A stretch of DNA of 64,000 bases. Origin: Heliocidaris erythrogramma (taxonomy: Eukaryota; Echinodermata; Echinoidea; Camarodonta; Echinometridae). A program made the translations under genes and the position numbers. Positions 35,266 to 48,625 of the stretch are shown here, piece after piece (position 1 is the first letter of the stretch; the number at the start of each line of letters is the position of its first letter). Under the pieces are notes generated by a model that saw nothing but the letters and a program-made list of their open reading frames with translations, was not told the origin of the DNA and did no database searches. The DNA lies in contig CM046853.1 of the NCBI GenBank assembly GCA_025617745.1, positions 65,801,981 through 65,865,980 on the forward strand, in the 5' to 3' direction.

Positions 35266-35670
35266 TTATTTGGGCAGCGAAGTAGTAACTTTGTTTTATT
35301 TGTATCTAGCATTTTCAAGACAAAATTGCACTGAAAGTTTATTAATATATACACAATGCACGAACAGTTGTTGACACTCTCATAAAGTATCAAATTATTT
35401 GATAGCCTGCTTTGCTCGCTCGCAAAATTTGAAAGCTGCAAGATTCGCCAGCCGTCTGGCAAAATTTTGCCCATCACACGTCTATTATATACTATATGAA
35501 TAAAATGATAAAAGATCTTATCATATCGTTAAATTGTGCAGATAATTTTTTTCTATATTTGAAATTTATGAGGCTTTTAGAAAAGTTTAGATTTCTTTCT
35601 TTTAGAATGGTCAGTGGCATAATAAGACATTCTAAGCAAGAGGTGAAGCCCCCTCCCCCCCCCCCCCCCC
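35266..35670. repeat. Diverged copy of the 'gggcagcga / gctcgctcgca' repeat family
   Basis: tttgggcagcgaagta at 35270, ttgctcgctcgcaaaattt at 35410 and a 16-base C run (35655-35670) match elements of the copies at 49.2-49.83 kb. Spacing is stretched, so the copy is old or interrupted. Confidence 0.4.
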
Positions 35671-36189
35671 GCCTCTCTTGATGTAGTCCCATTACAGTTG
35701 CATTGACCTTATTCTGGACTTTCAAACGTTGGGTGGGGTGTACCCCGGCCAAGTTCACCCATTTGCTGGATACGCCGCAGCATCATGCTAACTTTATCCC
35801 AGACGTTTAAAGTCTAACCCTACAGATGAGTAGGCGTCCCATGATATATGGCTTGTCGCTAATGCAGGGCTTTGTCATAACCTATGAAATACCTAATAAA
35901 GCAAACTTCATCTTGCCATTTCCAGTTTACAGGAATATGAATAGCGTGTCTCTGTCTAAACCCTTTGCTCCAGGCCGCCATTTTAAGTAGCCGCTTTTCT
36001 TTCTTTCTTGCAGTATTGTCATAAACTTTGAGGGTGAATAATAATCTCCCGAAAGAATTTTTTGAATGATCAGCACCCGCTAATTTGTCAAAATTCAGGT
36101 TGGTGATGTTTCGCTCTGAAAAAGAACGTTGTTTCAGGCAACTTTTACAACGGAGGAACATGTCCCGTTGTCGGAAACCTTGCCTGGGA
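35671..36189. other. Spacer; one unassigned minus-strand open frame
   Basis: A 100-codon minus-strand frame (35859-36161) has ordinary amino-acid composition but matches no family I know. I leave it as unassigned. Confidence 0.3.
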
Positions 36190-36770
36190 CAAAACTCAAA
36201 ATTACTAGATCATAATTAATAGCGTATTCATGGCGGTACTAGCGCTCACCCACTGCACACATTAAGAAGTAATCCCCTTGACTTGATAGCGCAATAGCCA
36301 CTGATCCTTTCGACTCCCCATACGCCATTTAGCTTAATCCTTCACTGATCCACGACAAGCGAGTGACGGAGTAAGGAACCCTACCTATCCTCATTAGTTC
36401 TCATCGGGCCTCAGACAATTGCGCTTTATTTTGGGCGACAAATTCCTCCATCAACATGAAATTATGCTCGACCCAGTTAGGGCAATGCAGGCACACTGTC
36501 ACATCGCCCCGCGGCAGTAGGGGAGCCCCGTAGACCGGTCGACCGGGCGCGTGGCGGGGGAAACCGCGTATGGGATCCCTACGGCTAAGATCTTCTTGTC
36601 AGACGGGTCGAGTTCTATTCATGAAATTATTCTCCACTTTCCTCTGAAAAGGGGTCTTGATGCGATGAGGAATTATTAGAGCAAGTATAAACTGTCTCAA
36701 TCAAGACCGGTATTATTAATTCTAGATGAATTTAATTCCTAATAGTCACTTCTTTACTTTTTATCTTCAG
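36190..36770. promoter_or_regulatory. GC-patch and homeodomain-site region, candidate regulatory DNA
   Basis: A CpG-rich patch (36505-36580, cgccccgcggcagtagg and following) lies within repeat-free sequence that later shows ttattaattctag and gaatttaattcc. It is unlike flanking AT-rich DNA. It could be conserved non-coding sequence or the edge of an undetected gene. Confidence 0.25.
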
Positions 36771-37349
36771 TAGATCGCGAAATACTGCGCCTCCCCCAAG
36801 GGCAGATCTTTACGTTGTTCTTAATCGTAAGACTCATCTATCTCCTTTTCTCTTTGATAGAAAGTAAAGATTACTTATGCTTTTAAATGATCAATTTATT
36901 AACCTAGTCTTGCGAAAAAAATACCGTTGTTTTATCAATATAAATGGCGATCTAGAGACCAGCTACTAAAAAGACACATTATTCATCTTTAGTCTTTGAT
37001 CAAACGGATATAATCTTTACAATGTAAGTCTAAATCTGTTTTAATTTAGTGATTACTTTGACTTTCATATTTCCTTTTTCAGCATTATATAATCTTTAAA
37101 TCATAGACATAAACTTTCTAATTACAACAAAAAATTGTAGGCCTATACTGGAGGTCGCCTTTTTACATTAAGTGTATTTGTGTGCATGGTATATGCCATA
37201 ATCATTATACGACTCTGAAATATTACATCATGACATGGTAATTCTATATACGAGCATCAAGCTGAAGAATAGTGTTATCTGTTAGGCTCTGCTATTTATA
37301 ATCTTTAAAATAGTACAGTGTTTTCTTGTATTTTCTCTTAATGATTTTT
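36771..37349. other. AT-rich spacer
   Basis: Nothing recognised. Confidence 0.4.
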
Positions 37350-37530
37350 TGTCTCTGCCACTCTCTCTCTCTCTCTCACTGCGCACTACTATCTATCTTT
37401 CTCTCTCTCTCTCTCTTACTCTTCTTTTCTCTTCTATCTCACGCTCCCTCTCACCCTTCTCTCTCTCTCTCTCTCTGTGTGTCCTCCTCCTCCTTCTCCC
37501 TTCTCTCATTCTCTCTCTTCCCCATCCTCT
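37350..37530. repeat. CT-rich microsatellite block
   Basis: Several CT runs separated by short interruptions. A further run lies at 37979-38020, and a C run at 37710-37719. Confidence 0.85.
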
Positions 37531-38389
37531 TTCTGTCATGCACCCTTGAAATCATGGTGTCTTCATCAGTTTGATTTGGGACACAAGGGAGACACCTTAT
37601 CACCCTATCTCGATGGGGGCGAGAGTACCACCTTTAGGAGCAGGATGGTGACCCTTCACTGATGACCGATAACAAGCCTTCAGAATCATCACTAGTCTAA
37701 ACGCCCTCCCCCCCCCCCCTTGCCTAAAAAAAAAATCATTAAAAATAACGCCCCATGAAAAAAAAATAAAGAGTCGAATAGAAGAACAAGATTATCTCTT
37801 ATTAGCGAGGAGAATTTAGGTTCACATTATAGTCAATAAATCTTAAACTCTGAAATAATGATAATGTAAATAACCAGGGTAGCCTCATAAGCGTTAAAAC
37901 TGCTCGTCCTGCGCATGAGGACCCTGTAAATTATCATTGCCCCAGGTCGAGAGGAATGAATGTGGGTAAAACACCTTGTCCTCTCTCTCTCTTTCTCTTC
38001 TCTTCTCTTCTTTCTCTCTTTATTATTTTTGTTTTATTTTCTTTGTTTTGTTTTGCTTTATTTTAGGGGTAATAACAGCGGTAAACATTCTACAAATAAA
38101 AGGTGTCATCGTTTGTTGTTGTTTTGCATTGCAAAAACTGTATTTTCTGTGATGTCATAAATACCTTAATTTTAGCATGTTTAGATAAGCTGAAATCGAA
38201 TTATTCGTGCGCCTACGTGAAACTGATGTTATTGATTGACTTATGAAATTTCTGAAACTACAGTTCAAACATGATGGCCTAGATTGAATTACTTTTTCGT
38301 AGAAAGGGAAATACTAATAGGGAGAAATATATAATCAACTTCATTTTTGTTTACATGACCCTAACAGTGGATATGGGCATAATCCTGTT

Positions 38390-38800
38390 TCGATGTGGGG
38401 ACTCTATTTTAGAGAGATGCCCAAAATTTGAATGACGTGAGCAATCGCATCTCGCGAGTCAATCACGGGATCGTCTAATCTACACAATCACGATGCCACG
38501 AGACTCGACTAGCGGAGAATTAATGGCCTAACGACCACCAAACCCTCAACATGCTATCGGGGAAGCGCCCCGCTAATATCTCGTCTAATGCACCCTCTCT
38601 TGATGAGCCACGCGCTGTACATTATGTCCCATTACAATGAGCGATAAGAAGACAAGATAGGAAGTCCATTACACGTGTTCTTAAATAGTTGATTTGCGCT
38701 TCTTTTTACCTCTCTGAGATATGTTCTTGTTCTCAAATTAAAGTCGAGTAATGGCCACGGCTCTTCTCAAATCAATCGCATGCAGGGCCTAATAATATAT
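38390..38800. promoter_or_regulatory. Complex repeat-free stretch, candidate regulatory DNA
   Basis: Balanced composition with CpGs (catctcgcgagtc, atgccacgagactcg) and no repeats. Candidate non-coding regulatory DNA; no open frame supports a gene. Confidence 0.2.
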
Positions 38801-39597
38801 TCATATTCATCAAAAGCAACTTTGCAATCGGAGGGGTTTCTAACTCTGTCCTTTTTCACCGCAGCTCATCTATCCCAGTTGCGCACAAATTGCAATTTAG
38901 GTTTGATGAAATCAGACATTTATTACCGCTCATGAATAGTTGGTAATTTATAGATGTCTTTCTTCCTTTACCCTGCTGCAGCTTCGCTATAAAGCGATGA
39001 CATTTTGCTCTCTCCCCCAAAATTATATTTATCATAATTTGCCCAATTCCTAGCTGGAACTGAGCAATGAAAGATTTAGCTGGAAATTTACCTCTTAGCG
39101 GTATTGAATTATTCAACGCAGTTTGGCACAAATTGTCGGTAAATAGACTTTGGCCTTCGGAATCATTGTTAAGAAGTACATTCTACAAATTGCTTTTAGG
39201 CACTGGACGATCTTTTTATGACGTAATGGATGATAAAGACTCGATTGGCTACAAACGCTTACTATTGAAAATTAATGATTTAGAGTGAATAGTATCAAAA
39301 CAGATTAGTATTCTGATATAAGATAAAGCGGTGGGAACGGTATATATTGTCAAAACTTTTAAACTAACATAAAACTTTCCCTTTTGCAAACACAATCATG
39401 CGATTTCCCATTTTCTTTCTCTGATCTGAATGCATTATAGAAGCGTTTTTAAATCATAGGGATGGATATTGTCGGCTTTTCAAGATTAAAGTTCCACTTG
39501 GCAAAGCCTAATTGTATTGGCGAAAAACAAGGTCAATTTGTTATCCCTTCATGATTCTTGTTTGTCTTTTTTAGTGCCTAAGGTTTTTTTTATAGTT
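38801..39597. other. Unique spacer
   Basis: No gene recognised. Open frames of 73-91 codons on opposite strands at 38856-39288 lack features. Confidence 0.35.
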
Positions 39598-39625
39598 ATC
39601 TTATTTCTATTATTATTAATAATAA

Positions 39626-39659
<34 letters not shown>

Positions 39660-39670
39660 TTTATTATTAT

Positions 39671-39718
<48 letters not shown>

Positions 39719-39760
39719 AAGTAGAAGTAGTAGTAGAAGTAATAGTAGAAGTTGTTGATA
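39598..39760. repeat. TTA/TCA then TAG trinucleotide microsatellite
   Basis: About 16 consecutive TAG triplets follow a TTA/ATC-rich lead-in. This explains the poly-Val/Ser frames. Confidence 0.9.
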
Positions 39761-41820
39761 TTGTTGTTGATATGTTGCTGTTTAAAACAACCAAATGGTA
39801 GGCCTATATGCTTCTTATTTATTTCAACACAGATTAAAATGTACTTTTTTCTGGAAAATAAATTTTAAAAACTCAAGAACGTCTGAATTGCACTTATTAC
39901 CATCTTAGGTGAAGTGGAAATGACTTCAAATAAAAAAAAATGTCTTCCAAAGATGAGAATTCGGATGTCATTTTTGTTTTGGGTAAAGAGATTTTAGAGT
40001 TCAAGCTAATGTCAATCGCAGGAGTTAAGTGCCCCTCTTTATAATAGCATGCAATTTTCATGAAAGTCGTTATTCCTAGATATGATATAGATTTTATCCA
40101 ACATCATGTAGTTCCGATAAAATGACCAGTTTGGAGGCCATTTCGTCTCGTTTCAAATTTGTATTTTTCATTCTTTTCCGGTCATTTCATACTTTATGTA
40201 AGTATCTTCTTTGATAGTCTTAAGCATCGTCCGTTGCATTTCAGTATGTCAACCATAATTCACCTTTGAAATTGCACTCTTTTTCTTTTCTTTTCTTTTT
40301 CTTTTTTTTTTCTTCTCTGTTCCCTTTTCAACAAATTTTCATTGACATCACTACTATCTTCTATAATCATTTAATTAAACAGAAAGTTGAAATCGATAAA
40401 GAATTAAAGGTAATGATTTTCTGTATTTCATTTAAAATTGATGTCCTATCGTGCCAAGTTACTGATAATAAGGGTCTCAGTAAAAAGAAAAGTTGCATTT
40501 AATCATAAAAGCAAAGTAATTTTTTAATGGACTAATTTTGAAAGATAAGAATTGCTGTTGAATGTATGTTCGCATTTTACTAAACAAATATGTATTAACT
40601 ATGGACTGTCATGTTATTTCTGATGCTGTTTGGCTATATCAACTTATTTTCCTGTTTGTCCGCGGTAAGTTATATTTTGTATGGACTTGTGAGTGTCCCC
40701 GTTTTTCCATTCTTGATTAATGCTTATTTTTCTACAAGGCTTTTAGTCGATAAATGTGTTCTGTTTTCAGTCTCTTATTCTTCCAGAGCCGGTCGTATCA
40801 ACCCTTCTAAAGGACGATAGATCTATACATGCCCTCCATTTGCAATCTGAAAAATGGCAGTGCCGAAACTTCACCCCTCAACGTTTATTACATCTGCCGT
40901 CTTCTCGAGTCATCACGTACGAAGCGCATCTATATTCCTTGGGATGAATAGCAGAGCGGCACCACATCAAAGCCCCATCTCCGTCCTTCACTATCATCAA
41001 CATTAATTTGCCAAACTTACATTTAAACCCATTTCCGGGATGTTATCTCTAGAAAATAAGTTCGCAAGAGATGCATCTTCGTATCCATCTTCCATCTCCA
41101 GAATGAAGCCGTGATTGATTACGTTATCTACGCAGTACTCCAACCCCTTCTTCATCATCAAGTCACCGTCTGAAGATGGGATGGGATAAGTGTAGCGCTG
41201 GTATCCCCTCTTGTTTTCTCCAATGATGCGACGCTATTCGGGGAGGATTTTTGCATGATTTCAGGCACTGAAGTAGATCAATTTTGCTTGGAGCCGGGGA
41301 TTTATAGTTCAGGGAATGTGCTTTTCTCGGGTTCATGCGATCTTAGGAGCCATACATCCGTTACTGTAGTTTTCTGGTCGTTACCATCCTTCAAAACAAA
41401 CAGGTTAAAAGGTCCTCAAGCTCTGCTGAGGAAAGCAATGAACAGCCATAACGATTCTTTACAATCAACCTCGATATGATGGTGTATTTCGTTATGTGTG
41501 ACTAGGTGAATCATTTATAGTCATCCATATACTTGGCAGAGTTTGGCTCGCTCAAAAACATATTTGTCAAAAGTTTGGAAAGGGGAGCAACTTCGTTTCC
41601 ATAATAATTGCTCTGTTGGCTCTGAGTCTGATAATGATTTTTCTATCAATAAAGAACACAATGTCATATCCTTTGGAGAGTGCGTTTGATGAAAATGGGT
41701 TGTAGTTATTGTAACAGTAAGAAGTAAATGCGCATGTTTTCACCTGCAGCGGAAATTAAAAGCACACCTAAAATAAGGTGAAATTTTCATCCAAAGGGTA
41801 CGGTAATAGCACCTCCCCCC
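39761..41820. other. Unique spacer; complex patch at 40760-41260
   Basis: No gene supported. The stretch 40760-41260 is balanced and repeat-free, with a Pbx/Hox-like TGATTGATTA (41112-41121) next to a GATA-type ttatct. It might be regulatory. Small plus-strand frames here have no domain. Confidence 0.3.
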
Positions 41821-41950
41821 AAAAAAATATTAAAAATTCAACAACAAAAAAAAGTAATAAAAAAAAATAATAAATCAATAAATAAATAAAAATAATACTA
41901 AAATAAAATTAATTAATTTAAAAATAATAATAATAATAATAAATAAAATA
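41821..41950. repeat. A-rich / (AAT)n low-complexity stretch
   Basis: Runs of A, AATA and AAT repeats, ending in several perfect AAT units at about 41926-41942. Confidence 0.85.
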
Positions 41951-42394
41951 TAGTAGGATTTGCACAGAAAGGGTACATGAACAGCATCCCCTGGACGAGT
42001 GGTGTGCAGCATCAAAGCTCAAGAAGTGTAAATGTGCACCTTTAAGGGTGCAGGATGTGACATTTAATCCCGAAAATGTTCAAGTTTGAACACTCATCAT
42101 GCTCATGAGTGCTGTTATTGTACCTGTTTTGGGATGCAAATTTGAACCACATGCCATTTAATCCTATATTCCCGTTTCACACCCACCACGTCCACATTTA
42201 CTGTATTTTACCCCTCTCCCTCTCTCGTACTTTCACCCTTCAAATTATAATTCTTTATTTTTTGTTATTCACAAGAAATGCTCTTAAATACCGGGCCAAA
42301 ATAACTGATTTTCATAAACTTGGGGACATGGCGTACAAGATCTGCTTTTTGGCTTGCCCCACCGTTTTCGAGCTTAGGGATTACTTTAGGTTGT

Positions 42395-42745
42395 CAAAAT
42401 GATGCCAGGACAACATACCCCTGGCTTTTAGCGACCCCTTCGCACTACAAAAAAACTACCCCCGGACAACCACACTGACCAGCTATCCCTAGAACAATGA
42501 CTCCCTGATGGTGAATACTCCAGAACAACAACCCCCTAGAACAATAATCCCTAGGAAAGTACCCCCTAATTCAATAACCCCAACAGAGATTTCTGAGTGT
42601 ATTTATTGTAATTTTAAGAGGTATTTTCCGGGGATAATTATCGGTAGTAATTGTCCAAGGGTATTAGAAGTTGTCCGGGATTGTTGTCCTTGGTTATTGG
42701 CTTTGGTTATTGGCTTTGGAGGAAGTTATCCGGGTAGTGATAATA
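42395..42745. mobile_element. TU-like foldback element made of degenerate short repeats (2)
   Basis: Left half: ccaggacaacataccc, cggacaaccac, agaacaacaaccccc, agaacaataatccc. Right half: ggggataattatc, taattgtccaaggg, gaagttgtccggg, attgttgtccttgg. The two halves are complementary as arrays, like 26290-26700, and use the same core (gacaataaccc / gggttattgtc). It ends where the next TIR element begins. Confidence 0.55.
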
Positions 42746-42969
42746 TGTCACCGTGAACGCCGTCCTAGATCCTCCCAGCTACTATGGACTGCTTTGTGTT
42801 AACTGCATACCGCGCTTTGTGCAAGAACGGCTCACCCGTCCACTAGTCAGATCGAACATGGTATAATTTCCGTCTTCTCTAGAACGTGAACCTCGCTTCA
42901 CCTACTTTGTATGCAGTTAACACAAAGCCATTGTAGCTGGGAGGATCTAGGACGGCGTTCACGTTGACA
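42746..42969. mobile_element. 224-bp MITE with about 60-bp TIRs
   Basis: The left arm (tgtcaccgtgaacgccg... to about 42808) and right arm (about 42909-42969) are inverted with few differences. Both hold ctcccagct and gttaactgcata. No coding capacity. It directly abuts the TU-like foldback and may have inserted in its right edge. Confidence 0.8.
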
Positions 42970-43345
42970 CATTCGAAAACTCCCTAATCAGAGGTAGTCG
43001 CCCTGATAGGAGTTACGCCTGCGCAGAGCTTCAAAGAAAGTGACGTCATTCATGTAGCAGTCAACTCTTTCGACTTGCAAAATCTGAAGTCCTTCCCTCA
43101 CTTGCCTTGACCTGTGGACTTGACTATGTGCGCAGTCTCATTCTCAGGCGAAATTTATGAGCACCCCCCCCCCCCCCCCCATCCCCAATTAATAGTTTAA
43201 TTTATCTGGATTTCAAAGACTATCCCATTTCACTTTCACCTTCAAAGTGAATGTAAGAGGAGGACATTGAGCTTGGAAAATAATGATTCTGAAGATTCAG
43301 ATAAACCAAAAAGGCCAGTTTCAGACAGAGCGAAAGAGAGTGTTT
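42970..43345. other. Spacer with poly(C) tract
   Basis: A 17-base C run at 43164-43180. No gene recognised. Confidence 0.4.
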
Positions 43346-43475
43346 GAGCGGGGAGAGAGAGAGAGACAAAGAGAGGGAGATCGAGAGTGGGGGAGCGAGA
43401 AAGTAAGACAGACATACAGAGGAGAGAGGGGAAGAGGATGCGAGAGAGACAGAGAGAGAGGGGGGAGAGAGACCT
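43346..43475. repeat. GA-rich microsatellite
   Basis: Imperfect GA repeats. They generate the Arg/Glu-rich plus frame and Ser/Leu-rich minus frame here. Confidence 0.85.
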
Positions 43476-43639
43476 CGTCGAGAAGAAGCTTTTCCGTGAT
43501 TTGAATCGCGTTCAAAGTCGATGATATCATGGTAATAATAGCTGTCACGCCACGATTTTTAGCACACCCAGCTAACGTATTGACAGTGAACGTAATTATA
43601 ATCAAGGAAAATCATTGGAACACACAGTAAAGCGTGTAC

Positions 43640-43820
43640 CACAAGCTAAAGCGGGTCATCTCAGTAGACCGACAGCCCTCAAGACCGACGACCCACAAGA
43701 CCGATTATGTCGGTCTCTTGAATATTCAAAAAATAATTTGTCGCAGGCCCTCGAGACTATCATGTCGATCTCTTGTGCTGTCCGTCTCGTGATCCGTCGT
43801 CCGCCGATTTCGTGAACCCT
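43640..43820. repeat. Small foldback of 'aagaccgac' motifs
   Basis: The left half has tagaccgaca, caagaccgacg and caagaccgatt. The right half has tcggtctcttg, tcgatctcttg and ccgtctcgtg, the complements. It is the same design as the TU-like foldbacks with a different core; similar motifs occur near 16.62-16.73 kb. Confidence 0.4.
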
Positions 43821-45429
43821 CATATAATTTTTCAGAAGCCCTGCAAGACAATATACCAACCAAATAGCCATGAAACCGTGACAGTGGGGACGGTTACAAT
43901 GATTAGCAAAAGCCGGACGACATTTCGTTGTAAATCTTATAACCATTGCTTTTTGAGGATTTTGCCTTGCATTTTTCAAATATTGAAGATGGGGGCGGAA
44001 GTCTAGACAGAGCAACTGCAAATATCTGTATGTGGTCCAAAGTTCTGCCGTGCAATCACCAGAAACTTAATAAGCATTTCGTTAGAAGAATATTCTCCCC
44101 AAGAGGACATATTTTCCACGGCACATCGGCCACATTTCTGAAGATTCTGAAGACCATAATTATAAAGATGATGCGTGCACAAACCATCTGTTTCTCTCTA
44201 CCCCTTAATGTCGTTCACATGAGCAACAATGATCGCAGTCTGTCTAATAGAGATAGCATCTGCATGGCCATTTCTTCTTCATGTAATTTGGAGCCGGTCG
44301 AAATGTCGCCTTTCAATGCTGATTTATGATGAAATTTATCAATGTTTGTGATGTATGTCTAACTAAGGCAATTTGTTGCGATTTATCATGCCCGACAATA
44401 CAAATATCATTTTGAACTCCTGCGAAAAGCTTATTTTTCATGTTCAATAGTCTTCATCTCGTCTCTGTCGCTATCTATCTCTGCTTCTGTATTTTGTTTC
44501 CCACTCCATTCCTTATCTCTTTTTCTTCTCTCTCTCTCTCTCTCTCTCTTTCCTATTTTTTTTCTTTCTCTTTTTCTAGCATTAGACATTGATATTATGG
44601 TATCAAGATCCCTTTTCAAACATATATATTTATTTATATTTATTTGTATTTAATTATATTTATTTATTCATCATGTTCATTATTCATTTATTATAGCATA
44701 CAAATATCTATAGATTATTTCTGTGTGTTATAATAAGATTTATTTGAGTTGTAAAGTGAAACAGAAAGCGACAAATATAACAAATAGAAGGACAAACAAC
44801 TTTGTTTTACAGCAATATGATTATATTAATCTCTCATTAGATGGTAAGAACTTGTATTTAACAGAGATATATTGTTCTAAAAAACGATAGTACACTATTA
44901 TTTAATTTATACGAGAAAATAATGCGCTACGCTTTATTTACTATTTTAAAATACTAGCATCATCTTGCTTTATATTGCTATGCCATGGAGATACTGTGAG
45001 TCAGATAGATTTTAATCGTGTTAGAAATATGGTGAAAAGTTTATTACAAGTAAAATTTCAGTTTATCTTAGTTATTGCAATATCATTCATTAAGTTGCAT
45101 TGAATGCAATAAATACCCATATTATTAAGTTTTAGTATAGGAAAAAATGTAAAATGCAGTCACGCTGTGCGGTTTATATTGGCGTTAACGTATTAGAAAT
45201 CACTTGTGGAACGTTCGGTAAGAACATTCCAACAGTTGTTAATACACTTCATTAGACGAATCGTCTGCAAGAAATGAAAACAAAGGGAGACTTTAGAATG
45301 AAAAACGTAGGAGTACACGCGCCCTTTTCCGTGAGCATCCTTAGAGAGGGTGGATGATAGGAAAGTGGAGATGAAAAGTGTCTTGAAATGACTCCAAATG
45401 GGCATCATGTTGGCGAGATGTCCCGATAC
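43821..45429. other. Unique AT-rich spacer with a CT run
   Basis: A CT run at 44527-44550. A 127-codon plus frame (43946-44329) has no recognisable domain. No gene called. Confidence 0.4.
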
Positions 45430-46050
45430 CATTCTCTTTGCTTCTACCCAGGGATTGGATTATAATGAAAGAAGATAACTATCTGCCAGACGACATGGGT
45501 TCGCGCGCTCTAACCAAAATATGGGAGTATTGGGCGAGATAAGCGGCCATCCAAGCCTCACATTCTGGCGCGGGAAAAACGGAATGTGGCAATTTTCCGT
45601 TCCCCAGATCGTCTGGTTCTGGAGATCGGGACCCGCTTTGGGGAGATATTTCGTGTCTCTTTTCAGAGCCAAACGGGGAAGGAAAATTATGGATTATGAA
45701 GGGTTGGAAAGTACATTGTGGAAGGGTCAGGTGGCGAAGAAGCACCCAATGGACCTACAAATTGATCTGGTAAGAGAGGATTAAGCGGTTGTGATTGGAT
45801 ACCATTTGAGGAGCGTCCCAACAATTGCTTGTTTATTTTTGAAAACGCAATTTTGCGCATTACCAGTATCGGTCGTTCTCCTCCGGACGGAAATACGGAT
45901 TTGGTGGAAGAAATTTGTTCGTTTTGGGGGAATTAGACGTCTTGAGAGTGTGTGGAATCTCCTCATCTATTGCAGAAAACCAGTTTCTTTTAATTCCACT
46001 GAGGAAATTGGGGAAAATAATAGCTTCTGCTTTAGATTAGTTCCCTAGCG
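45430..46050. other. Balanced, repeat-free stretch of unknown nature
   Basis: GC content and complexity are higher than around it, with overlapping open frames of 61-88 codons on both strands. None matches a family I know. Coding exon remnant and conserved non-coding DNA are both possible. Confidence 0.25.
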
Positions 46051-46395
46051 AGGACGATAACTTGATCAGTGCACTTTCTCTCTATTATGTTCAAATATAG
46101 AGATGAGCAGAGAAAAAAAAAGTATTCAGTTTTGCTGGTTATAATAAAATACATGCTTAAAACAATTACTTGTATGAAGGAAAATATCCTGTCTAAAAGA
46201 ACATCCAAGTTCCAACCTCTTTATTTCGCTCTCTCTCTCTCTTTTCTCCATATCCTTCTCTTACAACAGTCCTCCATAAAATACAGAAAACCCAATATTG
46301 TTTTTTTAATGAGACAATGGTATTAACAAGTTTTCGGAGATTCTGGTGAATTTTAAGCAGCAATATATTAAGGTCTTAGTAAGTTCGTAAATATC

Positions 46396-46430
<35 letters not shown>

Positions 46431-48029
46431 GCTTTCATCTGTATTTTCTATTCAGAATAGTTTTTTCTATAGTTGGTCACAAGATATTATCTTGTTAAAA
46501 TGTTGTTTATGATCGTGCACATCTACGCAAAGGCATTGATAAGATAATTTGTTTAGTCTTTTGAGTTAAGTTTTCTATATTTTTCGAAACCCAGTTAACG
46601 GATGATGGAGCACAGCTAATACATGTATTGTGCTTCAGGCAAAGAAAAATGAAAGCACGAAATAATACATGTATGTCTACTTTTTTTTTCAATATCATTG
46701 ACACAATGGCAACAGCTCTTACAGTCTTGTACTATCATATAATATTTAATTGATTTAGTGCTATATCAGGTTGATCAGTTCTCTGCAATATCAGCTGACT
46801 AAAGAGAGTTTTAAATGCATGATAAACATAGACATAATAATGATGATAATAAACAATGATCAGTCAGTCAGTCAATGAACCAGTTAAGTGGAATTACCAT
46901 ACAAATCAGTTGCAATTCAGAATGTGAACAATAAAATTAAAAAAAACGAAAGAAATGTAGATGCATCATGTTGAAATATCTGTCTGAAAGAGAGTTTATA
47001 AAAACATTTTAAGTGTTAAACCATATTAAATCATTAACATAATGTAAAAACATTTTCGAATTTCAATGACAATAATGTGAAGTGATTTTGCTAACTGTTT
47101 TAGTAAAGACAAGTTGATTTGAAAGTGCTCTTCATTTTTACATACATGTACCGAGACCGAAAAAAGGACATACCAATAGAAAAAAGTGATGAGTCGAAAG
47201 AATTCCACTTCTATTTAATAAGTTTGAACGTCCACCTTTACATATCGTTTAAAGTTTGTCCCTCAAAATATGAGCATATAAAAGTCGCTTATCCATTCCT
47301 AGCAATTTACGCAGCCACAATCATGCCATGGAATTTATCATCAGAAATCTTAAAGGTTGATGTAATTTATCATTCATCAAAACATCTGAGAGTCCATACC
47401 GGCAATTCTTGGTGAAATGCCGAGTAAATTTTCATCATGGCAGTCGCAAATGAATGGCAATTATTGTAATACAAGAAAGCTAGCCATTCAAAATTAGAAT
47501 TCCCAAACTAATATCACTTGCCTGGTTCACAACTGGCGGCAATAAATGACGCTCAAATTTAGGCGAGTGGCCCCGAGTCCGGCGATCGTAGAAACCTGTG
47601 TGATGAATATAGGGGAGAACAGGTGAGTCACTTTAGTACTATGATGATCTATAGTGCTGGGAGTTTAGAATACATATCTCATATCTATGAATCATGTATA
47701 TCATCAAACATTGCAACAGAATATATTTTATAACAAGTTTCGAAGAAGAAAATTTATATCATGTGATTGTAAAAAGTCATAAGCGACTGTTGACTCAGCG
47801 TACAGATCAACATGAGTCAACGAATACAATTATATTATTTACAGGTGCTCCGGAAATGTTATCATAATGATGAAAATTATACCAGTGAGGGCAATTTCGG
47901 GTGTATGTACCTTGAATTTTGCTTTTGAAACATTATAGAAGTTAAGGGTATTAGTACAGGTATATGTAAATATCATTTTGGTAATAGTAACTATAGTAAC
48001 GGAGCTGGTGTAAATAGTAGCATTAACAC
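46051..48029. other. AT-rich spacer with CT run
   Basis: A C run and CT run at about 46397-46431. A 98-codon plus frame (47119-47415) has no recognised domain. No gene called. Confidence 0.4.
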
Positions 48030-48089
48030 TAAAGTAGTAGTAGTAGTAGTAGTGGTGGTGGGGGTGGTAGTAGTAGTAGTATAGTAGTA

Positions 48090-48121
<32 letters not shown>

Positions 48122-48131
48122 ATAATAATAA

Positions 48132-48165
<34 letters not shown>

Positions 48166-48199
48166 TAAGTCATAGTAGTAGTAGTAGTAATAATAATAA

Positions 48200-48243
<44 letters not shown>

Positions 48244-48265
48244 ATAGTTAAGTCATAGTAGTATT
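48030..48265. repeat. (TAG)n microsatellite, internally duplicated
   Basis: TAG triplets with TAA, TGG and 'ttaagtcatag' interruptions. The interruption gttaagtcatagta recurs at about 48165 and 48247, showing higher-order duplication. Confidence 0.9.
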
Positions 48266-48495
48266 AATATTTACTGATTTCTTGATTTGTTTTTGCCGAG
48301 TAAATAATAATAATAGTCATATTTAACAAAATAATATTCATTCATTGTACTGTCATTTTGTATGAAAATAGGGATATAAACCTCTTTATCCAAATTATCT
48401 AGAATAGACGTTATATGGTATCTTATCTTTAAAAAAAAAAATTTGTACATGTATATCATCTTCAGACATTCACATGTCATCATTTTGTAGTTTAA

Positions 48496-48625
48496 TAGTA
48501 CGGCGGCATAGCTGAAAAATTGCACCAAATTTGGTACATGTGTTAATTAATCCATTCGGAACAATAATTGATATGGAAGCACTTTCAAAAACGCAATTGA
48601 GGGGGAATTTTAGCAAAAATTGTAA
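48496..48625 (+). repeat. Dispersed repeat 'tagtacggcggcatagct', forward copy
   Basis: tagtacggcggcatagct, caccaaatttggtaca, gaacaataattgatatgg, agcactttcaaaaac and ggggaattttag are shared in order with the reverse complement of 50165-50325. It is a diverged interspersed repeat, family unknown. Confidence 0.6.
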
